From JAEUKQ01 sp044227605 (GTDB taxonomy: Bacteria; Pseudomonadota; Alphaproteobacteria; JAEUKQ01): a DNA stretch of 32,835 nt. Numbering within the stretch: position 1 is the stretch's first letter; each line of letters opens with the position of its first letter. Of the stretch, positions 7,548-15,623 are shown one piece after another. A program made the position numbers and the translations under genes. The notes below the pieces were generated by a model, which made no database searches, was not told the origin of the DNA, and saw only the letters and a program-made list of their open reading frames with translations. The stretch is from positions 1-32,835 of the forward strand of contig JBGAWJ010000005.1 in the NCBI GenBank assembly GCA_044227605.1, in the 5' to 3' direction.

Positions 7548-9716
7548 ATGATTCGTCAGTATGAACTTGTGGAACGGGTTAAAGCCTATGACCCCGATGC
7601 AGATGAAGATTCCTTAAACCGTGCCTATGTGTTTTCAATGAAGGTACATGGGTCACAGTCACGGGCAAATGGTGACCCTTATTTTTCCCATCCCTTAGAA
7701 GTTGCTAATATTTTAACAGGGATGCGTTTGGATACTGCTTCAATTATCACAGCGCTTTTACATGATACCGTTGAAGATACCAACACCACCTTAAAAGAGG
7801 TTGAGAGCTTATTTGGTAAAGAAGTCGCTAAATTAGTGAATGGTGTTACCAAACTATCCAAACTTGAACTGCAATCAGACCACACCAAATATGCCGAGAA
7901 TTTTCGCAAACTCGTTTTAGCCATGTCTGATGATATTCGGGTTTTATTGGTTAAGTTGGCGGATCGGTTGCATAATATGCAAACGTTGCGTTATATCGAA
8001 GATCCCGCAAAAAGACAAAGGATCGCCCAAGAAACCTTGGAAATTTATGCCCCCCTGGCGGAACGAATGGGTATCCAGGAAATGAAAGAAAAATTGGAAG
8101 ATTTGGCATTTGCCGAATTATTTCCAGATGCCAGGAATTCAATTATTCAGCGTTTAGGGGTTCTTCAGGAAAAAGGGGGCATTATTCAGCGGATTACAGA
8201 CGCTTTGAAAAATTTGCTTCTGAAAGAAGGGGTTGAGGCCACAGTTATTGGGCGCGAAAAAACCCTTTATTCCATCTGGCGCAAGATGCAAAACAGAAAT
8301 ATTAGTTTTGATCAGCTGTCAGATATTATGGCTTTTAGGGTGATTGTGGCAGGTGTTCCCCAATGCTACCAAATTTTAGGGATTATCCACAATTTCTTTT
8401 TTGTTATACCCGGGAGGTTTAAGGATTATATCAGCACGCCTAAACCCAACGGTTATCAATCGCTTCACACAAGCATCATCGGACCTGAACAACAACGGAT
8501 TGAAATACAAATCCGTACACAAAAAATGCATGAAGTGGCGGAAAGGGGTGTTGCAGCCCATTGGCAATATAAGCAAAATAGCCCCACCCAAGAGGGTATG
8601 CAATATCGCTGGCTAAGGGAATTGCTTGATATTTTGGAAAACGCCTCAGGACCTGAGGAATTTTTGGAACATACCAAGCTTGAGATGTTTCAAGACCAAG
8701 TTTTTTGTTTTACCCCAAAAGGGGATTTATTTGCTTTGCCTAAAGGTGCAACTGCTATTGATTTCGCCTATGCGGTTCACTCGGATGTTGGCAATCACTG
8801 TGCCAGAGTCAAAATTAACGGCAATTTGATGTCCTTGCGAACCCTTCTGCAAAATGGCGATCAGGTTGAAATTATCACTTCCCGTACCCAAACGCCTTCG
8901 CCAGCTTGGGAACGTATTGTGGTTACAGGAAAAGCACGAGCCTCTATTCGGCGGTTTTTGCGCAATCAAAAGCATGGTGAGTCTATTGATTTAGGAAAAA
9001 GCTTTTTTCAAAAGCATTTAAAGGCGGAGAAGATTGAAATCAATGATCAGGCTTTTGATGCCTTAATAAAAAAATTAAAGTTTTCTAGTTCCGATGAATT
9101 TTTTGCGGGATTAGGTGAGGGGAAATTATCCGCTAAAGATATCTTTTCCACGCATCATTCTGATCAAACTCTTCCCCAGGATTCCCGTGATATGGAATTA
9201 TTGAAAACGATGATCCCGAAGATAGATCAGGCAAAAACAGAGAAGCATCTAGATAAGATTTTAGAAAAAACTGGTCCAATCAGTGGGTTAATACCAGGTA
9301 TGGCCTTTCACTATGGGGGGTGTTGCCATCCTTTGCCCGGGGATAGGATTGTAGGAATTGTCCGTACGGGGCGCGGTGTTACTATCCATACAAAAGACTG
9401 TTATAATTTATTGCCATTTCAAGACCAACCCGATCGTTGGCTAGATGTTGAATGGAATAAATATAATAAAAACCAAGTCAATACAGGTCGCTTAGATATT
9501 ATTGTTGCTAATAAGCTGGGGGCTTTGGGTAATTTAGCCACCACTATTGGCCGATGTGATGCAAATATCACCAATCTGAAAATAAAAAAGCGCTCGGATG
9601 ATTTTTTTGAGCTGCTTATCGACATTGAAGTTAAAGATCTTGCACATTTAATGAATACGATTGCTTCCTTAAAAGCCCTTCCTATTGTTAGTGTTGTTGA
9701 GCGCGTAAAGAATTAA
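7548..9716 (+). CDS. rel: Bifunctional (p)ppGpp synthetase/hydrolase (Rel/SpoT)
   Basis: This 722-residue protein has the full RSH layout. The HD hydrolase domain is at about 25-180, with HD at 72-73 (LLHDTVEDT) and a further aspartate in LADRLHNM. The synthetase domain is at about 235-340, with the G-loop YSIWRKM and KPNGYQSLHT. The TGS domain is at about 384-446. A zinc-finger-like region contains GGCCHPLPGD, and an ACT domain forms the C-terminus. The synthetase loop reads RFKD (290-293), the RXKD form of bifunctional enzymes rather than the EXDD of synthetase-only RelA. The hydrolase motifs are intact, so it should both make and degrade the stringent alarmone, as expected for the usual single alphaproteobacterial Rel. 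GAGG eight bases before the ATG supports the start. Confidence 0.96.
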   Translation: MIRQYELVERVKAYDPDADEDSLNRAYVFSMKVHGSQSRANGDPYFSHPLEVANILTGMRLDTASIITALLHDTVEDTNTTLKEVESLFGKEVAKLVNGVTKLSKLELQSDHTKYAENFRKLVLAMSDDIRVLLVKLADRLHNMQTLRYIEDPAKRQRIAQETLEIYAPLAERMGIQEMKEKLEDLAFAELFPDARNSIIQRLGVLQEKGGIIQRITDALKNLLLKEGVEATVIGREKTLYSIWRKMQNRNISFDQLSDIMAFRVIVAGVPQCYQILGIIHNFFFVIPGRFKDYISTPKPNGYQSLHTSIIGPEQQRIEIQIRTQKMHEVAERGVAAHWQYKQNSPTQEGMQYRWLRELLDILENASGPEEFLEHTKLEMFQDQVFCFTPKGDLFALPKGATAIDFAYAVHSDVGNHCARVKINGNLMSLRTLLQNGDQVEIITSRTQTPSPAWERIVVTGKARASIRRFLRNQKHGESIDLGKSFFQKHLKAEKIEINDQAFDALIKKLKFSSSDEFFAGLGEGKLSAKDIFSTHHSDQTLPQDSRDMELLKTMIPKIDQAKTEKHLDKILEKTGPISGLIPGMAFHYGGCCHPLPGDRIVGIVRTGRGVTIHTKDCYNLLPFQDQPDRWLDVEWNKYNKNQVNTGRLDIIVANKLGALGNLATTIGRCDANITNLKIKKRSDDFFELLIDIEVKDLAHLMNTIASLKALPIVSVVERVKN

Positions 9717-9804
9717 CCTTGTAATTTAGTTATCATTTTCTACAGTCATTCAGTTATAAGAGTATATTTTTAAATGACGCTCGCTTTTTATTGGACAATC
9801 ATTT

Positions 9805-9835
9805 TTGACAGATTACCATTCACTGTGATTAAAAT
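9805..9835 (+). promoter_or_regulatory. Candidate acpS promoter
   Basis: A perfect -35 TTGACA at 9805-9810 is followed after 19 bases by TAAAAT (9830-9835). The spacer is slightly long. Transcription would start near 9842, close to the acpS ATG at 9856. It lies in the 139-base gap after rel, where pdxJ is often found in related bacteria. Confidence 0.4.
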
Positions 9836-9855
9836 ATGACGTTGGAAAAATATTC

Positions 9856-10266
9856 ATGATTTTAGGAATTGGCATTGATATCATTGATATTAAGCGCATC
9901 CGGCATGTTTTCGATAAATTCGGGGAACGTTTTTTGAAACGGGTTTTTACACCGTTAGAAATTACTAAAGCGCAGACACGCCAAGATATAGCGCCCACTT
10001 TAGCGAAAAGGTTTGCGGCGAAGGAGGCTTGTGCAAAAGCATTAGGGACCGGTATCTCCCAAGGGGTTTATTGGCATGACATTGGTGTGGTTAACCAATC
10101 CAGCGGGCAACCAGGGATTGTCTTGACAGGAGGGGCCGCCCGGAGGCTAGAAGAAATGACGCCTACCAACATGCAAACAAAAATTGATTTAAGTTTGACG
10201 GATGATTATCCTCAGGCTCAAGCATTCGTGATTATATCTGCCATACCATATGGCCAACAAAATTAA
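9856..10266 (+). CDS. acpS: Holo-[acyl-carrier-protein] synthase
   Basis: This 136-residue phosphopantetheinyl transferase moves 4'-phosphopantetheine from CoA to a serine of acyl carrier protein, activating fatty-acid synthesis. Magnesium-binding D8 lies in GIGIDIIDI and E57 in KRFAAKEACAKALGTGI, both intact; the C-terminal DLSLTDDYPQAQAFVI is the usual final strand. Length is normal. It starts at the ATG at 9856 with GGA about ten bases upstream, and is only eight bases from the lepB start, so the two should be co-transcribed. Confidence 0.95.
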   Translation: MILGIGIDIIDIKRIRHVFDKFGERFLKRVFTPLEITKAQTRQDIAPTLAKRFAAKEACAKALGTGISQGVYWHDIGVVNQSSGQPGIVLTGGAARRLEEMTPTNMQTKIDLSLTDDYPQAQAFVIISAIPYGQQN

Positions 10267-10274
10267 GGGGTCCC

Positions 10275-11064
10275 ATGTCACAAGGTAATCAACCGAACAC
10301 TTTAGTGTCGAATCCAACAGCGCGACAAAAACCTTCAGAGAAGAAGCCTTCCCCTTTCGGGTCTTTCTTAAAAACACTTATTTATGCCGTATTGATTGCA
10401 TTGGTTATTAGGACTTTTGCCTATGAACCTTTACGTTTTCGTTTCTAAATTCGCTTACGGTTATAGTGGATTTTCCGTGCCTTTTTTTAGTTTACCCGTG
10501 GAAGGCAGGTTGTTTGGGTCAATACCCGAAAGGGGTGATGTCGTCGTATTCCGGTTGCCCAAAGACGGCAAAACCGATTACATCAAACGATTGGTGGGGT
10601 TTCCAGGCGATGAAATACAGGTTAAGCAAGGGCTGCTTTATATCAATGGGCAGCCGGTGAAAAGAGAGAAAATTGAAGATTATATTGAGACATATAGGCC
10701 CGGGGTCACAGCGGCATTTACTCAATATATTGAAACATTTCCCAATGGCAACCAACATCGGATCATTGAATTAAGTGATAATCATACTTCAGTGCCAGAT
10801 CCTTTAGTACCCTTACCCTATAACACGGCAGATAACACACCGGTTTATAAGGTACCTGCTGGTCATTATTTTATGATGGGGGATAATCGTGATAACTCAG
10901 CAGATAGCAGGGTTTTGTCGCAGGTAGGTTTTGTTCCTGAGCGCAATTTGATCGGGAAAGCACAGCTCCGGTTCTTTTCCTTGAAAGATGCTGCCAGTAT
11001 TTGGCAAATATGGTTATGGCCCAGTAAGGTCAGAACCGAACGTTTATTCACAGTCATTCGTTAA
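10275..11064 (+). pseudogene. lepB: Signal peptidase I, disrupted: catalytic-serine segment deleted with frameshift
   Basis: The first frame (10275-10448) encodes 57 residues: a polar N-terminus and a membrane anchor ending IRTFAYEP, then hits TAA. The second frame, continuous from about 10432 to 11064, starts YVFVSKFAYGYS and carries RGDVVVF (box C), DYIKRLVGFPGD with the general-base lysine (box D) and GDNRDNSADSR (box E). In intact alphaproteobacterial LepB, EP is followed by about 16 residues of the form FNIPSGSMxPTLLxGD and then Y-V/L-F-V-S-K. That block, including the nucleophile serine, is missing; 47 missing bases would fit both the length and the frame change. An internal ATG at 10423 could start the second frame, but it would lack anchor and serine. 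Normally essential, so a second copy or a sequence error must be considered. Neighbours acpS and rnc are in the usual order. Confidence 0.88.
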
Positions 11065-11084
11065 GGGTAAGGTGGATAAGGAAG

Positions 11085-11798
11085 TTGGGCGGGATTAATA
11101 CACTTCTATCGGCTGCGCAAATTAATCATTTGAAAGAAATTTCAGGGGTTGATATAACGCAAGCTCGCTTGTTAAGCCATGCCTTAACCCATAGCAGTAT
11201 GGGGGAAAAAGATAATGAAAGGTTAGAATTTCTTGGCGACCGGGTGCTTGGCCTGGTTATTGCTGAATATCTCTATCATAAAAGGCCCCAAGAGGAAGAG
11301 GGGCATATGGCAAAAAGATTTGCAAGGTTAGTCAGTAAAGACATCTTAGCCGAGGTGGCAATAAAAATAGGCTTAGATGATGTTGTTATTATTTCTAAAT
11401 CTGAGGAAAATACTGGTGGCCGAACCAACTCAACAATCTTGGCCGATTGCTGTGAGGCTGTTATTGCCGCGTTATATATAGAATTTGGTTGGAACACAGC
11501 CAGACATTTTATCATCAATCATTGGAAAGACTATTTGATGATTGATCAGCCTCCCCCGCGGGATCCGAAAACAATTTTGCAGGAATGGGCGCAAGCAAAG
11601 GGGTTGGCATTACCCCAATACGAGATTTTATCACAATCAGGTCCCTCTCACCAACCTTTATTTGAGGTTGCAGTTCATATTGCAGGGTATCAGATGGGCA
11701 AGGGCAGTGGTTCTTCCAAAAAAATTGCAGAACGTCAAGCCGCCGAAAACTTTATTGAGATAGTGGGGTGGGCTACACGGGCTGGTGACAATGATTAA
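11085..11798 (+). CDS. rnc: Ribonuclease III
   Basis: This protein of about 237 residues cleaves double-stranded RNA, including rRNA precursors. The catalytic domain has the signature NERLEFLGDRVLG with E48 and D52, and DCCEAVIAALY with D121 and E124, so all metal ligands are present. A double-stranded-RNA-binding domain fills about residues 160-232, ending with the lysine-rich helix GSSKKIAERQAAEN. The start is uncertain: the best-fitting N-terminus uses a TTG at 11085, where AAGGA is almost adjacent (spacing unusually short), and no in-frame ATG exists until codon 39, inside the domain. It follows lepB by 20 bases; the lepB-rnc-era order is widely conserved. Confidence 0.95.
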   Translation: MGGINTLLSAAQINHLKEISGVDITQARLLSHALTHSSMGEKDNERLEFLGDRVLGLVIAEYLYHKRPQEEEGHMAKRFARLVSKDILAEVAIKIGLDDVVIISKSEENTGGRTNSTILADCCEAVIAALYIEFGWNTARHFIINHWKDYLMIDQPPPRDPKTILQEWAQAKGLALPQYEILSQSGPSHQPLFEVAVHIAGYQMGKGSGSSKKIAERQAAENFIEIVGWATRAGDND

Positions 11799-11889
11799 AA
11801 TCAGTTAAATCTATGGGGTGTTTTCCGCCCCGATAATCCGGGACTATTAACAAGCAAAACAAACGAAAAAATTCGCTTGAGAAAGAAAA

Positions 11890-12798
11890 ATGTTTATGAC
11901 AGAGACCCCAAGTCAACGTTGCGGTTTTATAGCGATTATGGGTGCCCCCAATGCGGGGAAATCAACTTTGCTTAACCGATTTGTAGGGCAAAAAATATCG
12001 ATCGTCTCTCCCCGCGTTCAAACAACACGTACCCGAGTTTTAGGCATTTGGATGAAAAATGAGGTGCAGTTGGTTTTTATTGACACACCCGGTGTGTTTG
12101 ACGCTAAAAAAGAATTTGAAAAAAATATGGTGCAAAATGCGTGGCAAGGCCAGCAGGGGGTTGATGTTACCATTGTTTTGGTCGATTGTTCACGGGCAAA
12201 ATCGATTGAAGAAACAATGCTGATTATCAAAAAACTTGGAAAGAAAACCCCTGTTGTTTGCGTATTGAATAAGATTGATTTAATTGAGCGGGGAAAGTTA
12301 TTGGAATTAGCGCAGAAATTATGGGATAAGAAAATTTTTGAACAGGTGTTCATGATTTCTGCAGCTGAAGGAGACGGGGTTGATAAATTGGTGGAATATT
12401 TAATGGAACAAGCCCCCGAACAACCTTGGCACTTCCCCAGTGATCAGGTTTCTGATTTATCTTTGCGGTTACTGGCAGCAGAAATTACTAGAGAACAATT
12501 ATTTAGGCAATTACACGAAGAAATCCCTCATGAGTCTGTTGTAAAACCAGAAACTTGGCAAGAAAAGCCAAATGGCGAATTTATCGTCCACCAAATTATC
12601 TATGTTTTAAGAGAGGGGCAGAAAGCCATCATTATTGGAGAAAACGGTACCAAAATTCGCTCAATTCGTCAATCGGCCCAACGTCGAATGGAAGAACTTT
12701 TGCAGGCAAAAGTTCATTTGTATATAAAAGTTGAAGTGTATCCAAAATGGCGGGAAGACAAAAAACTGCTCGCTTTAGTGGGCTTTACCTCTGTATAA
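11890..12798 (+). CDS. era: GTPase Era
   Basis: This 302-residue protein is a ribosome-assembly GTPase that binds the 3' end of 16S rRNA. Its GTPase motifs are intact: G1 GAPNAGKST (18-26), the QTTRTR switch, G3 DTPG (65-68), G4 NKID (127-130) and a SAAEG G5 loop. The C-terminal KH domain has GENGTKIR at 250-257. Length is normal. The ATG at 11890 is followed by another in-frame ATG two codons later; both have only weak purine-rich leaders. It lies 91 bases after rnc and ends just before a strong bidirectional terminator, so the smpB-to-era block ends here. Confidence 0.97.
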   Translation: MFMTETPSQRCGFIAIMGAPNAGKSTLLNRFVGQKISIVSPRVQTTRTRVLGIWMKNEVQLVFIDTPGVFDAKKEFEKNMVQNAWQGQQGVDVTIVLVDCSRAKSIEETMLIIKKLGKKTPVVCVLNKIDLIERGKLLELAQKLWDKKIFEQVFMISAAEGDGVDKLVEYLMEQAPEQPWHFPSDQVSDLSLRLLAAEITREQLFRQLHEEIPHESVVKPETWQEKPNGEFIVHQIIYVLREGQKAIIIGENGTKIRSIRQSAQRRMEELLQAKVHLYIKVEVYPKWREDKKLLALVGFTSV

Positions 12799-12814
12799 AA
12801 TTGCTTACTTTAGA

Positions 12815-12848
12815 AAAACCGCCGCCATCAAGATGTTGCGGCGGTTTT
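12815..12848. terminator. Bidirectional Rho-independent terminator between era and the 5'-nucleotidase
   Basis: AAAACCGCCGC at 12815-12825 pairs perfectly with GCGGCGGTTTT at 12838-12848. The 12-base loop contains a further CATC/GATG inner stem. A tracts on one side and T tracts on the other let it work for both convergent genes, era on plus and the nucleotidase on minus. Confidence 0.85.
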
Positions 12849-12872
12849 CAGACGTGGCAATTAAGGTGCCTT

Positions 12873-14516
12873 TTATTGACGATTGATACGGCCTTCGGTT
12901 TTAGGCGCAATCGCCGGGGAATTTATCGATAAAAATTGAATGTATTCCACCAGGGCATCTTCCAAATTCATCCCATTATCTGAGGGATTAATGGCTTTTT
13001 CTTTAAACACAGAAAAACCATCGCCACCCATGCGTAGAAAATCGTTGGTTGTCACTTGGTAAACGATGTTGTTTTGAAGAGGGGTAAATGTTCCATCCGC
13101 TTGCCGAACTTGAACATCCACAATACGGCTGCCAACTGGTTTTTTAGGATCCCAACTATAGCGCAGTCCACTGACTTGTAAGAAACGGCCTGTTCCTTCA
13201 TTGGTATTGTTTTCCGCGCGGCTAACGCCATTTTCCAAGGCTATACGGACATCACTGCCTTTTAAGCCAAATACGGATATGTTATTAGAAAAAGGCAGAA
13301 CTTCAAGAATTTGCCCCAAATTTATTTTACCCTGAGGTACGCTTGTTCGAATACCCCCACCATTTTGGAATGCAATTTGTGTCTTTTGTTTTTTTGTGGC
13401 ATACAGCAAGGCATCACTAATAAGATTCCCTAAATTACATTCTTCGTAACGGCAAACATCCCGGTTGCCCACAAGTTCAACACTAGTGGCACCCACTTCT
13501 TTTTGACGGAAAGCTTGCAAGGGTTCGGCCAATTTGGCAACCATGGCCACCAGTTGTTGATCTTGCGGGATTCTGCTGTCAAGTAAAACGGTATCCCCTT
13601 TCCAACTGATCGGAACGCCTTTCTCATTAAATGTAACTTCTAAATCACCAAAATAAATTCCAGCATAATATGCTTGCACGACTAGCGCGGGATCACCGGA
13701 TGGGCGCTTTACCACAATCGGATAGGGGTTACTGGCGTTTTTACTGGTATTGCTTAATAACGTGTGGCTGTGACCGCCTACATACACATCCACTCCTTCA
13801 ATAGCCGCTGCCAATTTAACATCTTCTGCTAGGCCAATGTGGGTGAGGGCTATGATTTTGTTAACCCCTTGCGATTGAAGGATTTTGACTTCGCGTTCCA
13901 AAGAGTTTTTTAAATTCTCAAAAACAACATTTGGCCCTGGACTGGCTAAGATCGTTGTTTCTTCAGTGATTAAGCCGATAACGCCAATTTTTTCTCCTTG
14001 TTTGGTAATAACAGTTGAACGGGAAATATAAGGCTTTAGGCTGGGTTCTTTATCTGTATTGATATTTGCCACAACCAATTTTAGATTTGTGCTGTTTTTC
14101 AAAAATTCGACTAACTCGGGCACGCCGTTATCAAATTCGTGATTGCCTAAAGTTACTGCATCATATTGGATGTAGTTGATAAAAGGCCATAGAGCGGCAC
14201 TTTTATAATATGTATAAAAAAGGCTTCCTTGGAATGAATCACCGGCATTTAAAACGATAACAGCCTGATTGGCTTTTTGTTGACGGATTTGGTTAATAAA
14301 ACTAGCGATTCTTGCATACCCACCAAAACATTTTTGAGCTTCCGCATCTTTAAGGGTACAATTTGAACCGCCCATCGTTACCTGGTCCACACGCGCATGG
14401 ACGTCATTGTTATGAAGGATTGTCAATGTGTAATTAGAAGTGGGGGTTTGAGCAGTGGCTATCAAAGAGGTGGCAAAAAAAGGTAATAAACTACCAATTG
14501 TAAATCGGCGAATCAT
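12873..14516 (-). CDS. Periplasmic 5'-nucleotidase / UshA-family metallophosphatase
   Basis: This 547-residue protein has an N-terminal signal peptide (about residues 1-22, ending TAQ), so it should be exported. The N-terminal calcineurin-like metallophosphatase domain shows the ordered metal-binding motifs HNNDVHARVD (D38, H40), NAGDSFQGS, TLGNHEFD, a histidine in LTHIGLAED, and GGHSHT. The C-terminal 5'-nucleotidase domain has CNLGNLISDALL, NGGGIRTSVPQGKI and NDFLRMGGDGFSVF, which form the nucleotide-binding site. Members hydrolyse nucleoside phosphates or UDP-sugars to scavenge nucleosides and phosphate. I start at the ATG at 14516, with AAGGAG ten bases upstream; a TTG two codons earlier would be too close. 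It is inverted relative to era and recO, which it separates, and has its own promoter and shared terminator. Confidence 0.92.
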   Translation of the reverse strand: MIRRFTIGSLLPFFATSLIATAQTPTSNYTLTILHNNDVHARVDQVTMGGSNCTLKDAEAQKCFGGYARIASFINQIRQQKANQAVIVLNAGDSFQGSLFYTYYKSAALWPFINYIQYDAVTLGNHEFDNGVPELVEFLKNSTNLKLVVANINTDKEPSLKPYISRSTVITKQGEKIGVIGLITEETTILASPGPNVVFENLKNSLEREVKILQSQGVNKIIALTHIGLAEDVKLAAAIEGVDVYVGGHSHTLLSNTSKNASNPYPIVVKRPSGDPALVVQAYYAGIYFGDLEVTFNEKGVPISWKGDTVLLDSRIPQDQQLVAMVAKLAEPLQAFRQKEVGATSVELVGNRDVCRYEECNLGNLISDALLYATKKQKTQIAFQNGGGIRTSVPQGKINLGQILEVLPFSNNISVFGLKGSDVRIALENGVSRAENNTNEGTGRFLQVSGLRYSWDPKKPVGSRIVDVQVRQADGTFTPLQNNIVYQVTTNDFLRMGGDGFSVFKEKAINPSDNGMNLEDALVEYIQFLSINSPAIAPKTEGRINRQ

Positions 14517-14840
14517 GGCCAATATACTCCTTATAAAGGGTTGATAAATTAATGGCAGGGGTGTTTATAAAAACGATTTAACTATAGTGCAAGCTCTTAT
14601 CATATTGCAGATCAGTTAGGCAACCATTACCCACATTGAAAATGAATCTTTTTTATTCTGCATGCGAACAAAAGCAAAAATCCTTAGGAAAACCTAAGAT
14701 CTTAACAATTTATTGAGAATGAATTTCTTGTTTCGAAAATTAGATGATAAAGGTAGTATAAAAGGTGTGAGATAAAGAAATCTATGTTTATGGGACTAAT
14801 TAAAGCCTTTAATAAATAACGAAATTAGGTGTTTTTAAGT
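14517..14840. other. Divergent intergenic region between the 5'-nucleotidase and recO
   Basis: These 324 bases contain no gene I can support. They hold the nucleotidase ribosome-binding site and a good minus-strand promoter (14564-14592). A perfect inverted repeat CTTAGG/CCTAAG with a four-A loop lies at 14683-14698, and a TAGTATAAA stretch at about 14755 could be a recO -10 element without a clear -35 partner. AGG at 14827-14829 is the recO ribosome-binding site. Confidence 0.5.
14564..14592 (-). promoter_or_regulatory. Candidate promoter of the 5'-nucleotidase gene
   Basis: On the minus strand TTGCAC (14592-14587) and TATAAA (14569-14564) are separated by exactly 17 bases, a sigma-70-like arrangement. 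The -10 matches five of six positions, the -35 only the first three. Transcription would start near 14557, about 40 bases before the ATG. No phosphate-responsive operator was evident. Confidence 0.45.
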
Positions 14841-15623
14841 ATGGAATGGACCGGTCAAGGAATTGTACTTTCTTCCAAAGATTATGGTAATGGACAAGTC
14901 ATATTAAGCATTTTTACAGAGCAACATGGCCGTTGCCAAGGGCTTGTATATGGAGGGCGAAGCCAAAGTAACAGGGCGGCGATACAAACAGGCAATTTCG
15001 TTCACGCCACTTGGAAATCTCGGCTTGAGGATCAATTGGGCTATTTTAGCTTAGAACTATTTAAGGATAATAGTATTTATCTTATTCAAAATCCTTGGTC
15101 ATCCTATATCATAACAGCAGCGACCGAGATCGTTTATAGGTTGTTCCCAGATCGCCAGACACACCCCAAAACATATCATGCTTTCTGTGCGCTATTGCAG
15201 GATTTAAATAATGGTTTTTGCCAAATTATTTCCCATTATATCCAGTGGGAAATAGTTTTATTGTCAGATATAGGGTTCGGGTTGGATTTGTCGGGTTGTG
15301 CGGTAACTGGTCAAAAGGATGATTTGAAGTATGTTTCCCCCAAATCTGGACGTGCTGTAGGAGGGAAAGCAAGCACAGGTTGGCAAGAACGGTTGCTGCC
15401 TTTACCTGATTTTTTAACTTCAGTAACTTCTGAAGGTAAAACGCAGTCTTTGAAAGAACTTCTGCAGGGACTTGATTTAACAGGCTTTTTTCTCGAGAAA
15501 TATGCCTTATCACAATCAATCTCTATACCAAAACTGCAAGCCAGAGAAAGATTGATCACGATGATTCGTTCGCGGCATAAAGCCACTACAGCGGTTGATT
15601 TTGTAGGGACAGGGTTGCACTAA
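14841..15623 (+). CDS. recO: DNA repair protein RecO
   Basis: This 260-residue protein begins MEWTGQGIVLSSKDYGNGQV, the characteristic N-terminal OB-fold start, followed by LSIFTEQHGRCQGLVYGG. The helical C-terminal part has CAVTGQKDDLKYVSPKSGRAV, a well conserved RecO segment. RecO works with RecR to load RecA onto SSB-coated gaps and anneals single strands. I start at the ATG at 14841 with AGG about 11 bases upstream; a GTG at 14829 would add four residues not expected in the family. Its TAA overlaps the ATG of the next gene (TAATG), indicating coupling. Confidence 0.94.
   Translation: MEWTGQGIVLSSKDYGNGQVILSIFTEQHGRCQGLVYGGRSQSNRAAIQTGNFVHATWKSRLEDQLGYFSLELFKDNSIYLIQNPWSSYIITAATEIVYRLFPDRQTHPKTYHAFCALLQDLNNGFCQIISHYIQWEIVLLSDIGFGLDLSGCAVTGQKDDLKYVSPKSGRAVGGKASTGWQERLLPLPDFLTSVTSEGKTQSLKELLQGLDLTGFFLEKYALSQSISIPKLQARERLITMIRSRHKATTAVDFVGTGLH

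Noticed and set aside
10396..11064. Calling this open frame an intact signal peptidase I starting at 10396
   Set aside because: Its first residues are an out-of-frame reading of the anchor; the real N-terminus is in the frame starting at 10275, and the catalytic-serine segment is missing from both.
11799..11889. GGGG/CCCC pairing between rnc and era as a terminator
   Set aside because: The stem is only four uninterrupted pairs and lacks a T tract; too weak to report.
12018..12353. 111-codon minus-strand open frame inside era
   Set aside because: Antisense to the conserved GTPase domain; low-complexity and with no family resemblance.
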